Positions 1-12,371 of a stretch of 64,000 nt of DNA are shown here, piece by piece. The notes under the pieces are model-generated. The model was not told the origin of the DNA. It ran no database searches and was given only the letters and a program-made list of their open reading frames with translations. The translations under genes and the position numbers were made by a program. Each line of letters starts with the position of its first letter. Position 1 is the first letter of the stretch. The stretch lies in NCBI GenBank assembly GCA_014706295.1, contig JACSVZ010000024.1, positions 2,163,136 to 2,227,135 on the forward strand, given 5' to 3'. Source of the DNA: Lycocorax pyrrhopterus obiensis. Its lineage: Eukaryota; Chordata; Aves; Passeriformes; Paradisaeidae.

Positions 1-2016
1 ACTTCACATGAAATTTCCTCAGTCGCTGGAACTGCTCAAGAGCTGGAAGCACAAGGAGCAGCAAGGCAGGCTCGGGTGAGCTCCTTCCACATGTCAGCAA
101 ATAACTACTCAAAGAACAAAGCTGCACCACTCGCCAGCCCCTCCCCAGGGCTGCCAGGGGAATCCGGAGTGCAGGTTTGAGGCAGAGCCCGACGAGCCTT
201 CCAGACTGCGAGGGATGCAAAGCCCTTGTTAGGGAGCAGAGAGCTCAGCACTGCCCCAAGGGTTAATTAGCAGCGTCCTTTGCCTTTGGAGGTGTTCATC
301 TAAGCACTTCCTCGTGGAGGGACAGCCGTCTTTGTTGCCTGGATACTGCCTCGCCGCGGCTTTGAGGAAGATACCTGGAGCTTCATTAGAAGAGGATGTT
401 AGCGGGATTTTCAGGTTTAGCTGCACTATGTAAATGATTACCCGGGGCAGCCCTGAGGCAAAGTGGCTGCCGGTTACTATCAGCCACACATCACATCCAT
501 GCTCTGACAAGACAAATAAGGGTAATTGTCTCTCTCCCCTTAATCAGGGGGATGTGATTAGCTGGAGGAGGCCTTGGCCAGGTGCTCAGCAGCATTACCC
601 GGCTCAGCAACCTGAGCATCCCTGCGGAGCCAGGTTGGGCAGCAAGGACCGGCCAGGTCCAACACCCTTCAGCTGTGGGAAGTGAACGGCAAACAAGCAG
701 CCGTCTCTCATGGCTTGGAGGAAGGTTGCAGAGAGTGTAATCATTAGAAAATAAAGAGCACCTGATGAAATGGTGACTTCTTCCTGGTTTTTTCCATATT
801 ACCCAGGCTGTACTTTTGCTGCAGCTTACCTCTCCAGTCTGAGATGTATTGGATGTTGCTGATGCAAAGTGAAGGATCCCAAAGGGACTGGGAAGGATTT
901 GCACCCAGCCTGGGAAACTGAGCTTGGGAACAGATACCTGGAAAAACAGATTTTCTGAGGTGGAAGATGTATGTCTTCAATGGCTTTGTCTCACATCATC
1001 TCTCCATCATGCTCTCTGTACCCAAGATGAGTGAGATGCCCTGGGAGATTTTCCCTAAGTTATGGAGCAAGAGGACATTCTCCTCCTCCTCCACCTCCTT
1101 CTATTTTAAGGATAAAATTCCAGTTAAACTGGGCCTGAGTTCCTTGGATCCTCCCACACTCCAGTCACCATTTCTGTTCACCACATGACCTAAAGTCAGA
1201 CCAAATGACATTAGGCAGAGCCATCAGCAAAGTAGATAACCAGCCACCCTTTTCCTTGCTGGCAGGACACAGCAGCCTGTTGGAGTCTGACCCTGCTGAG
1301 GGTCTGAGCAGGGGGAAGGGCAGGAAATGAAGTGGATGGAGCAACAGCCTTTTAATTGGAAAGCAGTGCAGGCAACTGGGATGGTTCATGTTCCCCTTGG
1401 AACAGAGGATGTTGTACAGTGGCTTTGCCAGAGCATTTGGAAGCTTCTCCTGGTCTGTGAGTGAGGAATCGTCTGTCCTGGCTTTGCTGAATCCTTTGTT
1501 GTGTGTCCTGAGGTGGGGAGTCCCCGCCGAGTGCAGGATTGCCTGGAAGTCAGCCCTGATGGCCGAGTGCCACATCTGGGGCAGATGCTGGTGGAAGGGT
1601 TTGCTGTGCCCTGCAAAGGACCTGACTTCAGAACTTTGTCCCCCCTGCCTGAGGGGAGCAAAGCTGTGCACCCACCCTGCCACAGTGAAAGCATCTGCCA
1701 AGGTGACCTTCACTCACGTGCCTTCAAAAGGTGCAAAACATTTCTGAGTGTAAAGAGAAAGTGGAAACCCCTCTACCAAGACCCAGAGACATCTTCTCAT
1801 GCTGCTTCCTTCCCTGCTGCCCCCTGGGGCACAATCATAAGGGCTTGTGCTGTCCAGTGTGAAAGCCTGAGATATTCACCTGGAGATTATGGGACTTCAT
1901 AGTGTCAACTTAACAAGAAATATATCAATCATTGGAAAATTATTTGATTTAGAGATGGACAGCTTTGGTGCCAGATTTAACATTTTGAAATGCATTTCCT
2001 TTCTCTTGGTGCAATG
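1..2016. other. Single-copy non-coding DNA
   Basis: No gene or repeat family is recognised here. ORFs on both strands are short and overlap each other, as expected by chance. The part around 240-580 has several AT-rich homeodomain-like cores (TTAATTAG, TAATGAT, GGTAATTG, CTTAATCA) between GC-rich flanks. That composition fits a conserved non-coding element, but conservation cannot be seen from one sequence. Confidence 0.5.
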
Positions 2017-2287
2017 GAATCAGAGAATAGAATCACAGAATTATCAAGGTTGGAAAAGACCTCCAAGATCATCAAGTTCAACCTGTGACCAATCCCCACC
2101 TTGTCAACCAGACCAGAGCACTGAGCGCCACATCAGATGTTCCTCGAACACCTCCAGAGATGGGGACTCCATCACCTCCCTGGGCAGCCATTCCAACACT
2201 TACACACCCTTTCAGTGAAGAAATTCCCACCGATGTCCAACCTGAACCTCCCCTGGCAAAACCTGAGGTCATTTCCCCTGTCCTGTA
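2017..2287 (-). mobile_element. CR1 LINE 3' fragment
   Basis: The left edge carries the reverse complement of the CR1 tail (AATCAGAG, AATAGAATCACAG) followed by GGTTGGAAAAGACCTCCAAG, so the element lies on the minus strand with its 3' end at about 2017. The body runs through the typical blocks (GGGCAGCC, CCAACCTGAACCTCCC, TCATTTCCCCTGTCC). It is 5'-truncated after about 270 bp, as most avian CR1 copies are, and has no intact ORF. Family assignment rests on recognising the consensus; the subfamily is not resolved. Confidence 0.93.
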
Positions 2288-3190
2288 AATATGTGTATGC
2301 AATGTCTCTCATTAATGATGTAGCACAGGTTCCCCAAACTCCTCAACGCTTATGCTCACGTACGTCTCTGGCTTCATTAGAATATTTTGATGCAATTAGA
2401 AGCATTTGTACTCCTTTTCCCTGGAATAGGAAACACTTGTCCCAGAGTGATCCCTAGCAAACTGGCTAGGCAGCTGGTGGTGGTTACAGCGGACGCTGAT
2501 GCTGCAAGTTGTCCTTCACAGATGTGGTTGATGGTGCCATTTGCAGCTTCCACCCACTGCTTTCCTCCACCTATTGATGGTGGTTTGATCTCCTGGTTGT
2601 GCAAGAGTTTTGTGATTTGTTGATGTGAATTAAGGTGCACAACTGCAGCTGTGTCTCCTACACGCTGCGAGCAGAGCTTTTCAGTTCTTTGGAGTGAGAA
2701 TGTGTTTTGTAAGGTGACTTGTCCTGACACCTTCCTCCTGTTTAGAGACACAATTTTGTAGTAGGGTTCTGAACCCCTGGACCAGAGGTGTCAGACTCAT
2801 GAGCCAGCCAGGCCAGCTGACAGCAGGATTCATGACAAAGTTACTGCTCCCTGGGTGTCCTCTCATCTGCTACACATCTATCAGTTTATTTCACGTAGCT
2901 GTAAGTGTACAACACACATAATGGATGAGGCAGTGACTCATCACCAGCCCGACCATCCATGTGCTGGGAGTCCAGCAGAGCAGAGACCTTGTCCATCCCC
3001 CCCTGAGAGCCAGAGCAGCTCTGAGCTGGAGCCTGGAAAACAGTCTGCTTCATCATCTGTTCAGAGGAACTGAGTGACACACACTTAACCAAATTCTTAC
3101 CAATTCTTCTCAAAACCTCACCATGCAATCTGTGAGGCCAGCCTGAGTGACTCTCTAATTCTAGGAAAGATTTCAGAATGAGCAGAGACA
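2288..3190. other. Single-copy DNA, nothing recognised
   Basis: This stretch separates two minus-strand CR1 copies. I see no exon-like block, repeat or RNA gene in it. Confidence 0.5.
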
Positions 3191-3705
3191 AATCATAGAA
3201 TCACAGAATCTGAGCTGGAAGGGACCCACAGAGATCATCCAGTCCCACCCCTGGCCCTGCCCAGACACCCTAACAACCCCACCCTGGGCATCCCTGGCAG
3301 TGCTGCCCAAACGCTCCTGGAGCTCTGGCAGCCTCGGGGCCGTGCCCATTCCCTGGGGAGCCTGGGCAGTGCCCAGCACCCTCTGGGGGAAGAACCTTTC
3401 CCTGAGCTCCAGCCTGAGCCTGCCCTGGCCCAGCTCCAGCCGTTCCCTGGCTCCTGTCCCTGTCCCAGGGAGCAGAGATCGGAGCTGCCCCTCGGGAAGA
3501 GCTGCAGATCCCTGAGCTCTGCCCTCAGTGTCCTCTGCTCCAGCTGGACACACCAAGGGCCCTCAGACACTCCTCCTGTGGCCCCTCCTGACCCTTCAGA
3601 ATCTTCATGGCCCTTCTTTGGACACTCTTTGATAGCTTTATATCCTTTTTACACCGCGATGCCCAAAACTGCACCCAGGACTCGAGGTGAGGCTCCAACA
3701 CAGAG
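3191..3705 (-). mobile_element. CR1 LINE 3' fragment, GC-rich subfamily
   Basis: The left edge has AATCATAGAATCACAGAATC followed by GAGCTGGAAGGGACCCAC, the reverse complement of a CR1 tail. The body is GC-rich (CCCTGGGCATCCCTGGCAG, GCTCCTGGAGCTCTGG) and continues into the more upstream part (CATGGCCCTTCTTTGGACAC, CTCGAGGTGAGGC). About 515 bp are retained, 5'-truncated. It closely matches the copy at 49421-49655 over their shared part, so both probably belong to one GC-rich CR1 subfamily. Short ORFs across it are fragments or shadows. Confidence 0.93.
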
Positions 3706-6700
3706 AATGACCCCCAGAAGTCAAAGGAGTGAGTCTGAATGTCCCCTTCAGCTGCAGATCCTTGTGGAAATGCAGGAACTATTAAGTAACAAAGGCAGAT
3801 ACCCCACAAAAGCAGTGCCAACACACCTGAGCAGTGTTACACTGAGAGCAGCGATGCTCAAGAGTGCACTTCAGAGGAGACCACAGAACAAGACAAGAAA
3901 AACTGGCAACAGTTTGGCAAAAAACTCAAGCCAGACCTGCACTGTATGAACTGTGGAGCTGAATGTCCCTGAAGTGTGTCCTGCAAACAGGGAATTCTGC
4001 AACAACTGCCACAGAAAGGAGCATTAAGGAAATATATGGAAAGTTATCAAGGCTATGTAATCACGGACAGTGACAGTGCAGAGAGCAGGGGAAATCTTCA
4101 TTGTAATGATGTCCTAAAGAAAGGAAAGAAAATAGTGGAGGAATTAAAAAGTAACATGCACAAACTCAAATCAAACTCAACAAGGGCTCTCAGGTGATGT
4201 GTGGGCAGAGTCAGGAAACCCAGGAGTGTGAGAATGTGAGTCAGAGAATAAAATAAAACACTGAAATACCAAGTCATGAGGGAAACAGAGAAGTTCCCAG
4301 TGACAGGGACATAGTTTGTAAAATGTGTGTTTACGCGGGGTGGGCCACTTGGCTGCAGGGTCGCTTTGGGGATTGGGAAGATTTAAGGCCAGGCAAGTCT
4401 CACATATTTGTTTAGTCAATGAGGCAGCTGGTTGGGCTCCACCCTTTGCACTGAAGAGATCAGGTTTTGCAGGAACTAAAATGCAGAGGGGGTGGCATTG
4501 TTCCATGGCTTCTTTATGGTGCAGGGATGGCACTGGGAAAAGGTTGTGGCCCTCGAGACCAACCTTGTACAGGTATCAAAAGGTGCTGACTCTGGAAGCA
4601 CTAAGGCTGGGTAGAGCTGCAGAACAGCAGTTCAGTGCTCTAGGTGTCCATAAAATATTATTTTCTTATCCAAGTACCAATTACTCTGCATTTGATGGGT
4701 CCCACATCCTGAAATGGCCCCTAGCGTGTCCTACTCACCTATGCTTCAAAAACAGCACCTGAGGTCTCTTTGAGAGGACTGTATTGGAAAAAAATGGACA
4801 AGTCATGGAGAGCAATCCCACAGTTACATAACCAGTCATCAGCCCAGGATCTTGTGGATGGCATTGTACAGGGAGGATAATTACGAATTTGTGCATTGCT
4901 GTATGACGATTAATTCATGAATTAATTACCAACCTAGAGACTGGTAGCCCTAATCTTAGGTAGGGTGTCATAACGTAAAGCTCTCCATAAAGAGCAACAC
5001 AGAGCAGAAGACACACTCTGCCCAGACCTCATTCTGTGCAGGAGATGGGACACAGGAGACCTCCACAGCTCAGCACCTGTTTAAGGAAGGAGGATGGTGG
5101 GAATGTCACTCCTGAGCAGGCACAGCAGTGCAGGACAGCGTGGATTTGTGCTGCCTGCCCTGCTGTGAGGACTGGAGCCCAGAGTGGGCTGGAGGGGTGA
5201 ACACAATGCTGCGGGAATCACAACTGATGCTTCAGTGTCACAGGAGCTGTTGGAAGCTGACCTGATGCCAGCCAAGATGGGCTGGTGGTTGGAAAGGTTG
5301 TGTTCCAATTGCTCCATAGGCCTGTGAGTCAGATGGAGGAGTGGAAAGGACACGCAGAACTAGAGAAGAAATTGTGTGCTGTTATACCATGGAAGAAATG
5401 AAGATGAAACCTATGCATGTGAAAGGTCAGGAAGAGAGCGGGAAAGGGAATGATGTGGGTGCTGAACTCCTGTAGGCATTGGGAAAAAGTTGAAGCCTCA
5501 ATGCCAGGGACAGAGACGTAGACAGACTTCCTCGTCCTCCTCTCTCTGGGGCCTGGGTGGTACTGAATGGCTGTTTGTGGGTTGTCTGGTTCAGGTGTAA
5601 ATGCCCCATATGCTGAGCATCCACTGTGTCTTTTAAGGGCTTCTCTAGATCAGGTTGCCAGAAATGATCCTTTGATTGAAGATATTCAAAATTAAATTTC
5701 CTTTTCCATATTCTGTCCCACCTCTTCCATTTGCAGGTCCAAGCATTCTTATCCTACAAACCAAGTGCCCTCAGTTGTGTTTGTGGGCCAAAGCAGACAG
5801 AGCTGAAGCAGCAGAGGCAGATGAGCTTCATGATTTCAACAACAGAAACATGGAGAACAGTGTCTTCCTTGCTAATGCAGGAGTGGAGAGGGAAGAACTG
5901 AGTATGACATCCATGGACTCTTCCTGTGCAGGAAAGGGACTGTGCTCTGAGAAATCCAGCCATACATCCCAGCACCTTCTGCATGGGAAAATCCAGTTAT
6001 CCCCACCCCGGTGTGAGCACCCCAGGATTCCTCATGGTCCCCTTCTTTCATGCAGGACTGGTATCACTGGAGACTTCCTGAGGAGACTTCCAGGGAGACA
6101 GAAGTGCTGCTCCCCTTGCTGAGCTGATCTGGGATCAGAGACAGCACTAGAGTGTCAGTGGTGGGTTCTCAGGTTCAGTCCAAGAGCAGTTCAGCTAAAC
6201 TGACTCCAGAGTTCAGCAAGGAGCAGTGAGTTGATGTGATGAAGGACCTGGCCACCATTCCAGGGAGCACCTCACGTTACTCTTTCTAAGGCACAGTGGT
6301 CTCTCAATTTCATTCATTCAGCCTGATGATTTCCTTGAGGAACAACAAACTGGAGACAGGTCAAATCAGACAGATTTTACCTGTGTCCAGGTACTCCTCG
6401 GAGGTGTCACTTGTCAAGTCAGCACAGCAGTCAGGAGTCCAGGAGTTTGAGACAGGTGATGAGGAGCGGGGATTCTTGCAGTAATTGTTGGCAATGAGGC
6501 CAAGGTCACCACAGAGCATTCCAAGTTTGCTGCAGCTGGGAAGCTCTTCCCAAGAAGCACTCAGCAATAACAGTATGGATTGTGGATGTGGCTTCCCAAA
6601 TGCTGCCCATGAAAACACTGGGCACAGTCCAGGCAGGTGATGAGCTGCTCCACATCTCCCTGTGGTGAGCTTGGTTTGGGGCCAGTGGGAATGACTTCAC

Positions 6701-7194
6701 ACAGACAGTTCCTAGAGGTTTCATCAGTGAGGACCAAGAAACTTCCATCAGGAGTAGTAATGGAGCTCCTTTTAAAGCAGATTTATGGACAGAGCACTCA
6801 CATTTGTGAGTCAAAATGGTCTGAATCAAGCAGGCAGTTTCTCCAGGGGTCAGCCCCACCACATTCAGTTGAAGCACACCCCAGACTGGGAGCAGGGCAG
6901 TGGTTTTCACAAACTGGTCACTGAAAATAGGCCAGTTATGGAGAAGTAATTCTATAAACCCTTCATCTGGAGGTGGAGTGACATGATCTGACATTCTCAG
7001 CACCAGGCAGCACAGTGCATCAGCCTTGGCAATCAGTTACCCTGGCCTGTAAACAAGTGTGTAATCACAGCCCTCGCTGCAGCACTCATGGCAGCACACC
7101 TGGGAAGGCGTGCTCTTGAAGAGAAATCCAGCAAAGAGCTTTTAGCCTGGCAGATTTTGATTGCACCTCCACGGATATAATTATGGGATGCCTT
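3706..7194. other. Single-copy DNA, no gene recognised
   Basis: About 3.5 kb without a recognisable exon or transposon. The longest frames (145-165 codons near 4325-4762, 5676-6122 and 6506-7003) show no domain, have antisense competitors and lack a clear splice context. A short AT palindrome at 4909-4926 is listed separately. Confidence 0.5.
4909..4926. repeat. 18-bp perfect palindrome
   Basis: The sequence ATTAATTCATGAATTAAT equals its own reverse complement. It sits in AT-rich DNA and contains two TAATT cores facing each other around TCATGA. It could be a paired homeodomain-type site or chance in AT-rich sequence. Confidence 0.6.
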
Positions 7195-7234
7195 GGTTTC
7201 ATTAACCATCACAAGGTTTCATTAACCATCACAA
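7195..7234. repeat. 20-bp tandem duplication, two copies
   Basis: The unit GGTTTCATTAACCATCACAA occurs at 7195-7214 and again without change at 7215-7234. Two perfect copies suggest a recent slippage or short duplication event. No gene is nearby. Confidence 0.95.
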
Positions 7235-9657
7235 GGGCTTCCTTTCCCATTTGTCCCTGGCAATGGATGGCACAGAGCTTGTGCGGGGACAGGTCCCTCT
7301 GACCCACCTGGCAGCTCGTGACTCAGAAACCTTCAGTGCCACGAAGCAATGCAAACATGTAGCCCTTTATTATCTCTTTTCACCCAGATGAATGAACCCT
7401 GAATCAGATGTCAATAACTGCTTGGCATTCCTGGAGATCTCAGCATGCTGGTGAGTTTGTCTTCCTACAATTTCCTTGTTGAGAAAGCAACAAAAGCCTC
7501 AGCACCCGCTGTTCTGTGCAATAGGAAGCTGTGGTAGAGGTTGAGCAATCCAAGGAATGCTTGAAACACCCACTTGAGTTCTGGCTCTGGATCCCCATGT
7601 TTTGCCTTTTCTCCATGTTCTCTCGGGTAGATGTCTCAGTTTCTCAATTCCTGCCACTTGGCCTCAGTGTTTGCAGGATCCTCCTCTGCTTGCCAGAAGC
7701 CAGTGTTGTGTTTGTGGAGCAGAGTGCACAGGATGGAAGCAGAGGAACAAGCACGGGAACGCACATGAACACATCACAGCTCTCGCTGCAGCAGGAGAAA
7801 GGTTGGGAGGGGACTGGCCATGACATGGAGCTGTCAGGACAAATACAACCACGTCCTCTTCACAACACGGCGTCTTGGGTTCACGCCTTTTACCTGCACA
7901 GCTCACTTTTGGCTCCTGCTGAGCCCTGGGAAGCTCGTGCTCAGCTGTCCCATTGCTGCACCTTGCTCAGGAGCAGCTGGCCCAGCCCACCCAGAGCTCT
8001 GGTGCTGCGCAAGGCGACAGTCCAGGTGGCAGGTGCCTCACTGTTTGAACCCATGGTCTCTGCAGAAATGGTAAGTTTAGGTAGCTCAGCAGCTCCCTGC
8101 CCAGCCTGCCAGGGAGCAGCTTCCAGCCAGGCTGTGCATGGCTCTGGGTGCTACAGGTACCTCAGCCCAGAAACCCCCACAGACAGAGGCCACCCCTGCA
8201 GGCTGAATTGGAGGGGGGTCAGTGATTCATGTCACTGTCACCCTGCTGGGCTGCCGAGCCATCCCTGAGGCTGTTACCCACCCACCTTTCCAAGGGACAT
8301 GGACAGGGGATGAGGTACAGCTTGTGATGTCTCCCAGCAGTTCCATTTTGAAATCCACATGTCAGAGCATACCTGGAATTTCAGGAGTCTCCATTCCATG
8401 TGAATTTGTGCTTTGCTATCCCACAGCCTCAGCTCCAGACCACAGATGGGAGCAGCGCTGGGTGCTCCTGGCTCAAACCAGCCCTTGCCAGCACTGGGTG
8501 TGGGCAGGGGGATTATGCTCTGGGCTGCACTGGGTCTGTCACAATCCTGTCTTTGGTGCTGTGAAGAGGGACTTGTTCCTCATGGAGATACAGGAGAAGA
8601 ACTGACTGATGTTATAATTCCACCTGGGAAGTTTATTAAGTCCTTTCTACTGGTATGTGGTGGGAGCTGAGTTATCGCTGTAAGTCCTATACATCCTCCC
8701 TCTCCTGCTGGTTTCCCAAATGAGCACCTTTGACTGCCCATGACCAGACCATGACCATAACTGGCACCAGCAGTGGTGGAAACATCATCCACAGAAGGAA
8801 CGGGAGGGCCCAGCCTTGTGTATGGACATGTACTAAGAGCTCCAGGATCAATTCCCTGCTCCCCAAGAGGAGAATATCTCCTAGCTCCATGTCTGGATGA
8901 CATGGAAGAGCTTTCTGCCCCTTTCTCACCTGCCTGTGACCTAAAGGAGCAATGGCTGCGGCTGTATTCTCAACCTGACCAGCCTGGAGGACATCCAGCC
9001 CTGCATCTCCCTTCACACTGAGGGGCTGCCCTTGGGTGTCAGCACCCCTGGGAGCTGGCCGAGCCGGTGAGCGTTGCACTGACACACCACAGGCAGAAAA
9101 CCCCTCAGAAGAGCACATTTCATTGCACAAATGACTCTTTTCCTTCTGTCTCAGAGCTCTGCAGGGGCTATCTCCAGCATGCTGAGTGCCTGCAGCCTCT
9201 CCACATTTCCTGTTTTCATTCCTGTATCTGCAGTGCTAACATACCGCGTGCCTCAAATTCCAGCCCTGACGCACCAGGAAAAGGGAACAAGGGCAGATTC
9301 ATGGGATTCTCAGAGTCTCTCGTGCCTTTTCTCCAGCCAGGCTGGGGATACGGATAACTCCCTGACTCCTTCCTTTTTCTTCCTTTCTCTCTTCCAATTC
9401 CCGGATATGCTGCTATCCCTCAGCATTTTGATGCTGCAGTATTCTGACAGGGAAGGGCACGCATTTGGCCTGTTGTCCTAAAAGCCACAGCTGGTAAGAG
9501 CTGAATCAGAGCTGCTGGTCTGGTGAGAAATTGTATACAAAAGATTGCTCTGAGGCCTAAGACGTTCTGCCAAATGTGGCATAGCCACTGTAACACCATC
9601 TCCCCACTGCAGCGGTAACTTTCTAATTCCTCCTCCTAATGGTATAAATCAGGCGTA
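7235..9657. other. Single-copy DNA, no gene recognised
   Basis: The longest frame is 7531-8268 on the plus strand (245 codons). It is rich in Cys, Ser, Pro and Leu, has no recognisable domain and overlaps competing antisense frames, so I treat it as chance. No repeat family is recognised. Confidence 0.5.
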
Positions 9658-9686
9658 AAACCCTTAAGCCAGTGGATTAAGGGTTT
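9658..9686. repeat. Inverted repeat, 10-bp perfect stem
   Basis: AAACCCTTAA at 9658-9667 pairs perfectly with TTAAGGGTTT at 9677-9686 across a 9-nt loop. A transcript of either strand could form a short hairpin, but the stem is too short for a microRNA precursor. No function is assigned. Confidence 0.8.
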
Positions 9687-11872
9687 GTCTTGGATTGTCT
9701 TGGCAAATATTTGATAACTTTGCTTGGAGTTCAGAGCCAGCCAGATCCATCCCTCCTGTGCCTTCCCTCAGCTTCCAGCCAGAGCTGATATGCAGGACCC
9801 AAGACACACTAAACTTGGCAATTTGAGACTTAAGGACAAATTCTGTTCCTTTAATCCCATGGTTAGTTGAGGCCAGGTGTTGACAGCAGAAACAGAAAGC
9901 TGTGGCCAGTCTGAGACCCAAGCAACGAGCACCAGCACAGGAGGATATCTCCAGCCCCAAGTATGGTACCTGCTGTTGGCAGGACCCGCTCCCATCCCAC
10001 CTGTGGATCCCATGGGGGATCATGGATCAGCCACGGCCCTGCCCGTGGACGGGCCGGACACGAACCTTCAGGAACTGATGGCATCACCCAAGGGATTTCT
10101 TCCCGGAGCTGTGTGTCCTTCCTCACCCAGCAAGGTGACAGGGATTCGAGAGCCAGCAACGCAGATGCAGACAATTTCCATCCCAGGTGGAACTTCTCCA
10201 CACCCCATCTCCAGCGCTCCCTGGGCTGGGATTCTGCAGCTGCTCTGGCCCAAAGAGGCACTTCCACAACGTTATCTAGCTGCTGCCTCCCTGTGCTCCT
10301 CCCTGTCCCCTCTGCCAGCGTGGGGAGCAGCTGGGTGGGCGAGGAGGGGACCCCAGCTCTGGTCTGGGAGCACATCAGGAGGGAGGGTCACCGAGGCATG
10401 AGCTGGAAGCCAGAGGAGCAGCAGGGAAAGCCACCAGGCTGTTCATGGGGCTCCATCGCGCCAGCTGAGCTCAGCCCAGCCCACAGCATCTAGGACTCCA
10501 GCCTAGGATCAGCTGGCATCCGAGGCGGACTCCTGGGTGTCTCTGAAAGGTGAGATAACATGACACAGGCTTCAGCCCCCCAGCAGAGCCCAAGCTCCTC
10601 CTGGGAGTGCTGTAAGGGGTGCAGACTGAAAACCTCCTCGAGGAGGGACAGAGCAGAGGCAGACCCTGCTCAGGGAACACGTGATGCCCCCAGCCGCCCA
10701 TCCCTTGGGGGGGGAACACTGGACATGGTGGCCAAAGGCTTTGTTGGTTCACCCCAATTTCTCTGAGCATTTCAGAGCCCCTTTTAGGTGCACTCTTAAG
10801 GTGGATTCCTTTGCTTTGGGCTTTTTATGAAAACTCCTGTTTTTTCTTGTTTTAAGATCATATTCTATTCCCACTGGAAGAGCAGCTTGAACCAAGAGGT
10901 TTAAAAGACAAACTCTGTCTCTCACCACATTTTAATTACTTAACCAGGAAAAGATCTGTACTTTGTCTTTTACTCATTTAAAGACACAGGTAGTTTAAAG
11001 TAAGTACATGGCTATTGAAAAGCAATGTGCTACTTCCTCAGGAAGCATTATATATTTCAAATACTGCCTTTGCTAATATTTTTTTTTTTTTTTGCTCCCT
11101 TCACTTTCCCTGCTCCTTGTTTTTCGCCTTCAATACACCCCAGAGACACATTTTTCTAGTGAGAAAAAACAGGACAGTTTTAGAAAAATAAAAAACGATG
11201 TGAGAGACAAGACAAGATTATCAAATTGCCAATTTTTTGTCTGGGTTTAAAGCACAGAATCTTTGTGTAATGTTCTCCAGCACTCTTGCACAGCTCTAGG
11301 AAAGAGACTTTTTCTGAAAAGGCTTTTCTGATGAAATTACATTTTCTATGACAAAAAACAGTCTTTGAAAAGACATCTTGACAGCCTGCTCCTGGTTCTG
11401 CCTGCTGGCTAGAGATGGGCCTTTTTCTGTTGTTTATGTAAATGCTGTTGGGGCTGAAATGTGGGGAGGGGGCTGCTCCTGTGCCCCCCTCAGCTGTCAG
11501 CCTGGTTGGCACCCCGTTCTCTGGGTCGGAACACCAGCCAGGACTACGTGGTGCCTGTAGTGATCCCAGCCAGCGAGGACCCGAGCCCTCAACAACCCTG
11601 GAGTGCAGTCTGTCCTTCTGCAGGTGAAGCTGCTCAGGTGCAAGAGACACTCGCACGGGTGGGAGCCTGCTGAACTGGGATGAGCCAGGGATCCATGGGC
11701 TCCATCCATCCTTCTCACAGCCTGGAAATACAGCTGCTGCAGCAGCAAAGGCCGGCTGGAGTTCCCAGCTCTTCCTGCTGCAGGTCCCTCAGCCTGATCT
11801 CTGCTGATCTGACACTGCTAGGGCTGCCCGGTTGCCCACAGTGTCAGGTTAGCGGCCATCCCGGGACCCGGG
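9687..11872. other. Single-copy DNA with a poly-T run
   Basis: No gene or transposon is recognised. GC-rich overlapping frames occupy 9863-10493 on both strands with no domain signature. AT-rich sequence follows from about 10780 to 11380, including a run of 15 T at 11079-11093. Confidence 0.5.
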
Positions 11873-12371
11873 TGTGCTGGGTCCGGCCGTGCGGGGCAAA
11901 GCTCTCTAGCCGCAAGATGGTCTGTGTGCCAAGGCAAGGAGGGGGCTTCGGCAGGGTGTCCAAGAACATTTATTCTCCTCAGGGGTCCCAGGGACCAAAA
12001 AGCGTTGGGAAAGGGGGTTGCATGGCTTTTTAAAGGGGGATTGGACAAGGGGTGGTGACAATCTCAGGGCCAATAGGGGAAGAGAAGGGGAGGAGTCACA
12101 GGTGGGGTGACATACAATCAACCAATAGGGGAAACCTGGGGAGGGGAGAAATTCAAAGAGACCAATGAGGCAACGAGGGGAGAAGAACTTTCCAGAAAGG
12201 GGAGGAGAAAAGGGTGGTGTACATAAAAGATTGACAACTGAAGCAGGGAGTATACAATATTAAAGGGGAGGGGAGATAACAAACCAACTGACAATATAAT
12301 AAACTGGAACAAAACCAAATACGAGGGAAAAGGTGCACTGATCCACCTGCCCGCCAGAGGCAACCCACACA
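11873..12371 (-). mobile_element. Probable solo LTR of an endogenous retrovirus
   Basis: Read on the minus strand, the block has a TTTAAAAAG TATA-like stretch, then AATAAA (TTTATT on the plus strand near 11969), then about 90 bp of U5-like sequence ending near CA at about 11873. The other edge (GGCAACCCACA, plus strand, near 12369) gives a TG start in the minus orientation. Several CCAAT-type motifs (CCAATAGG, CCAATGAGG in plus orientation) lie inside, and the purine-rich composition differs sharply from the flanks. I could not find a target-site duplication, so both edges are approximate. No viral coding sequence adjoins it. Confidence 0.5.

Noticed and set aside
7531..8268. 245-codon plus-strand frame as a gene
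   Set aside because: No domain, no clear splice context, Cys/Ser/Leu-rich composition and competing frames on the other strand.
9863..10493. Overlapping 170-176-codon frames on both strands
   Set aside because: Simultaneously open frames on both strands in GC-rich DNA are expected from base composition; no domain is seen.
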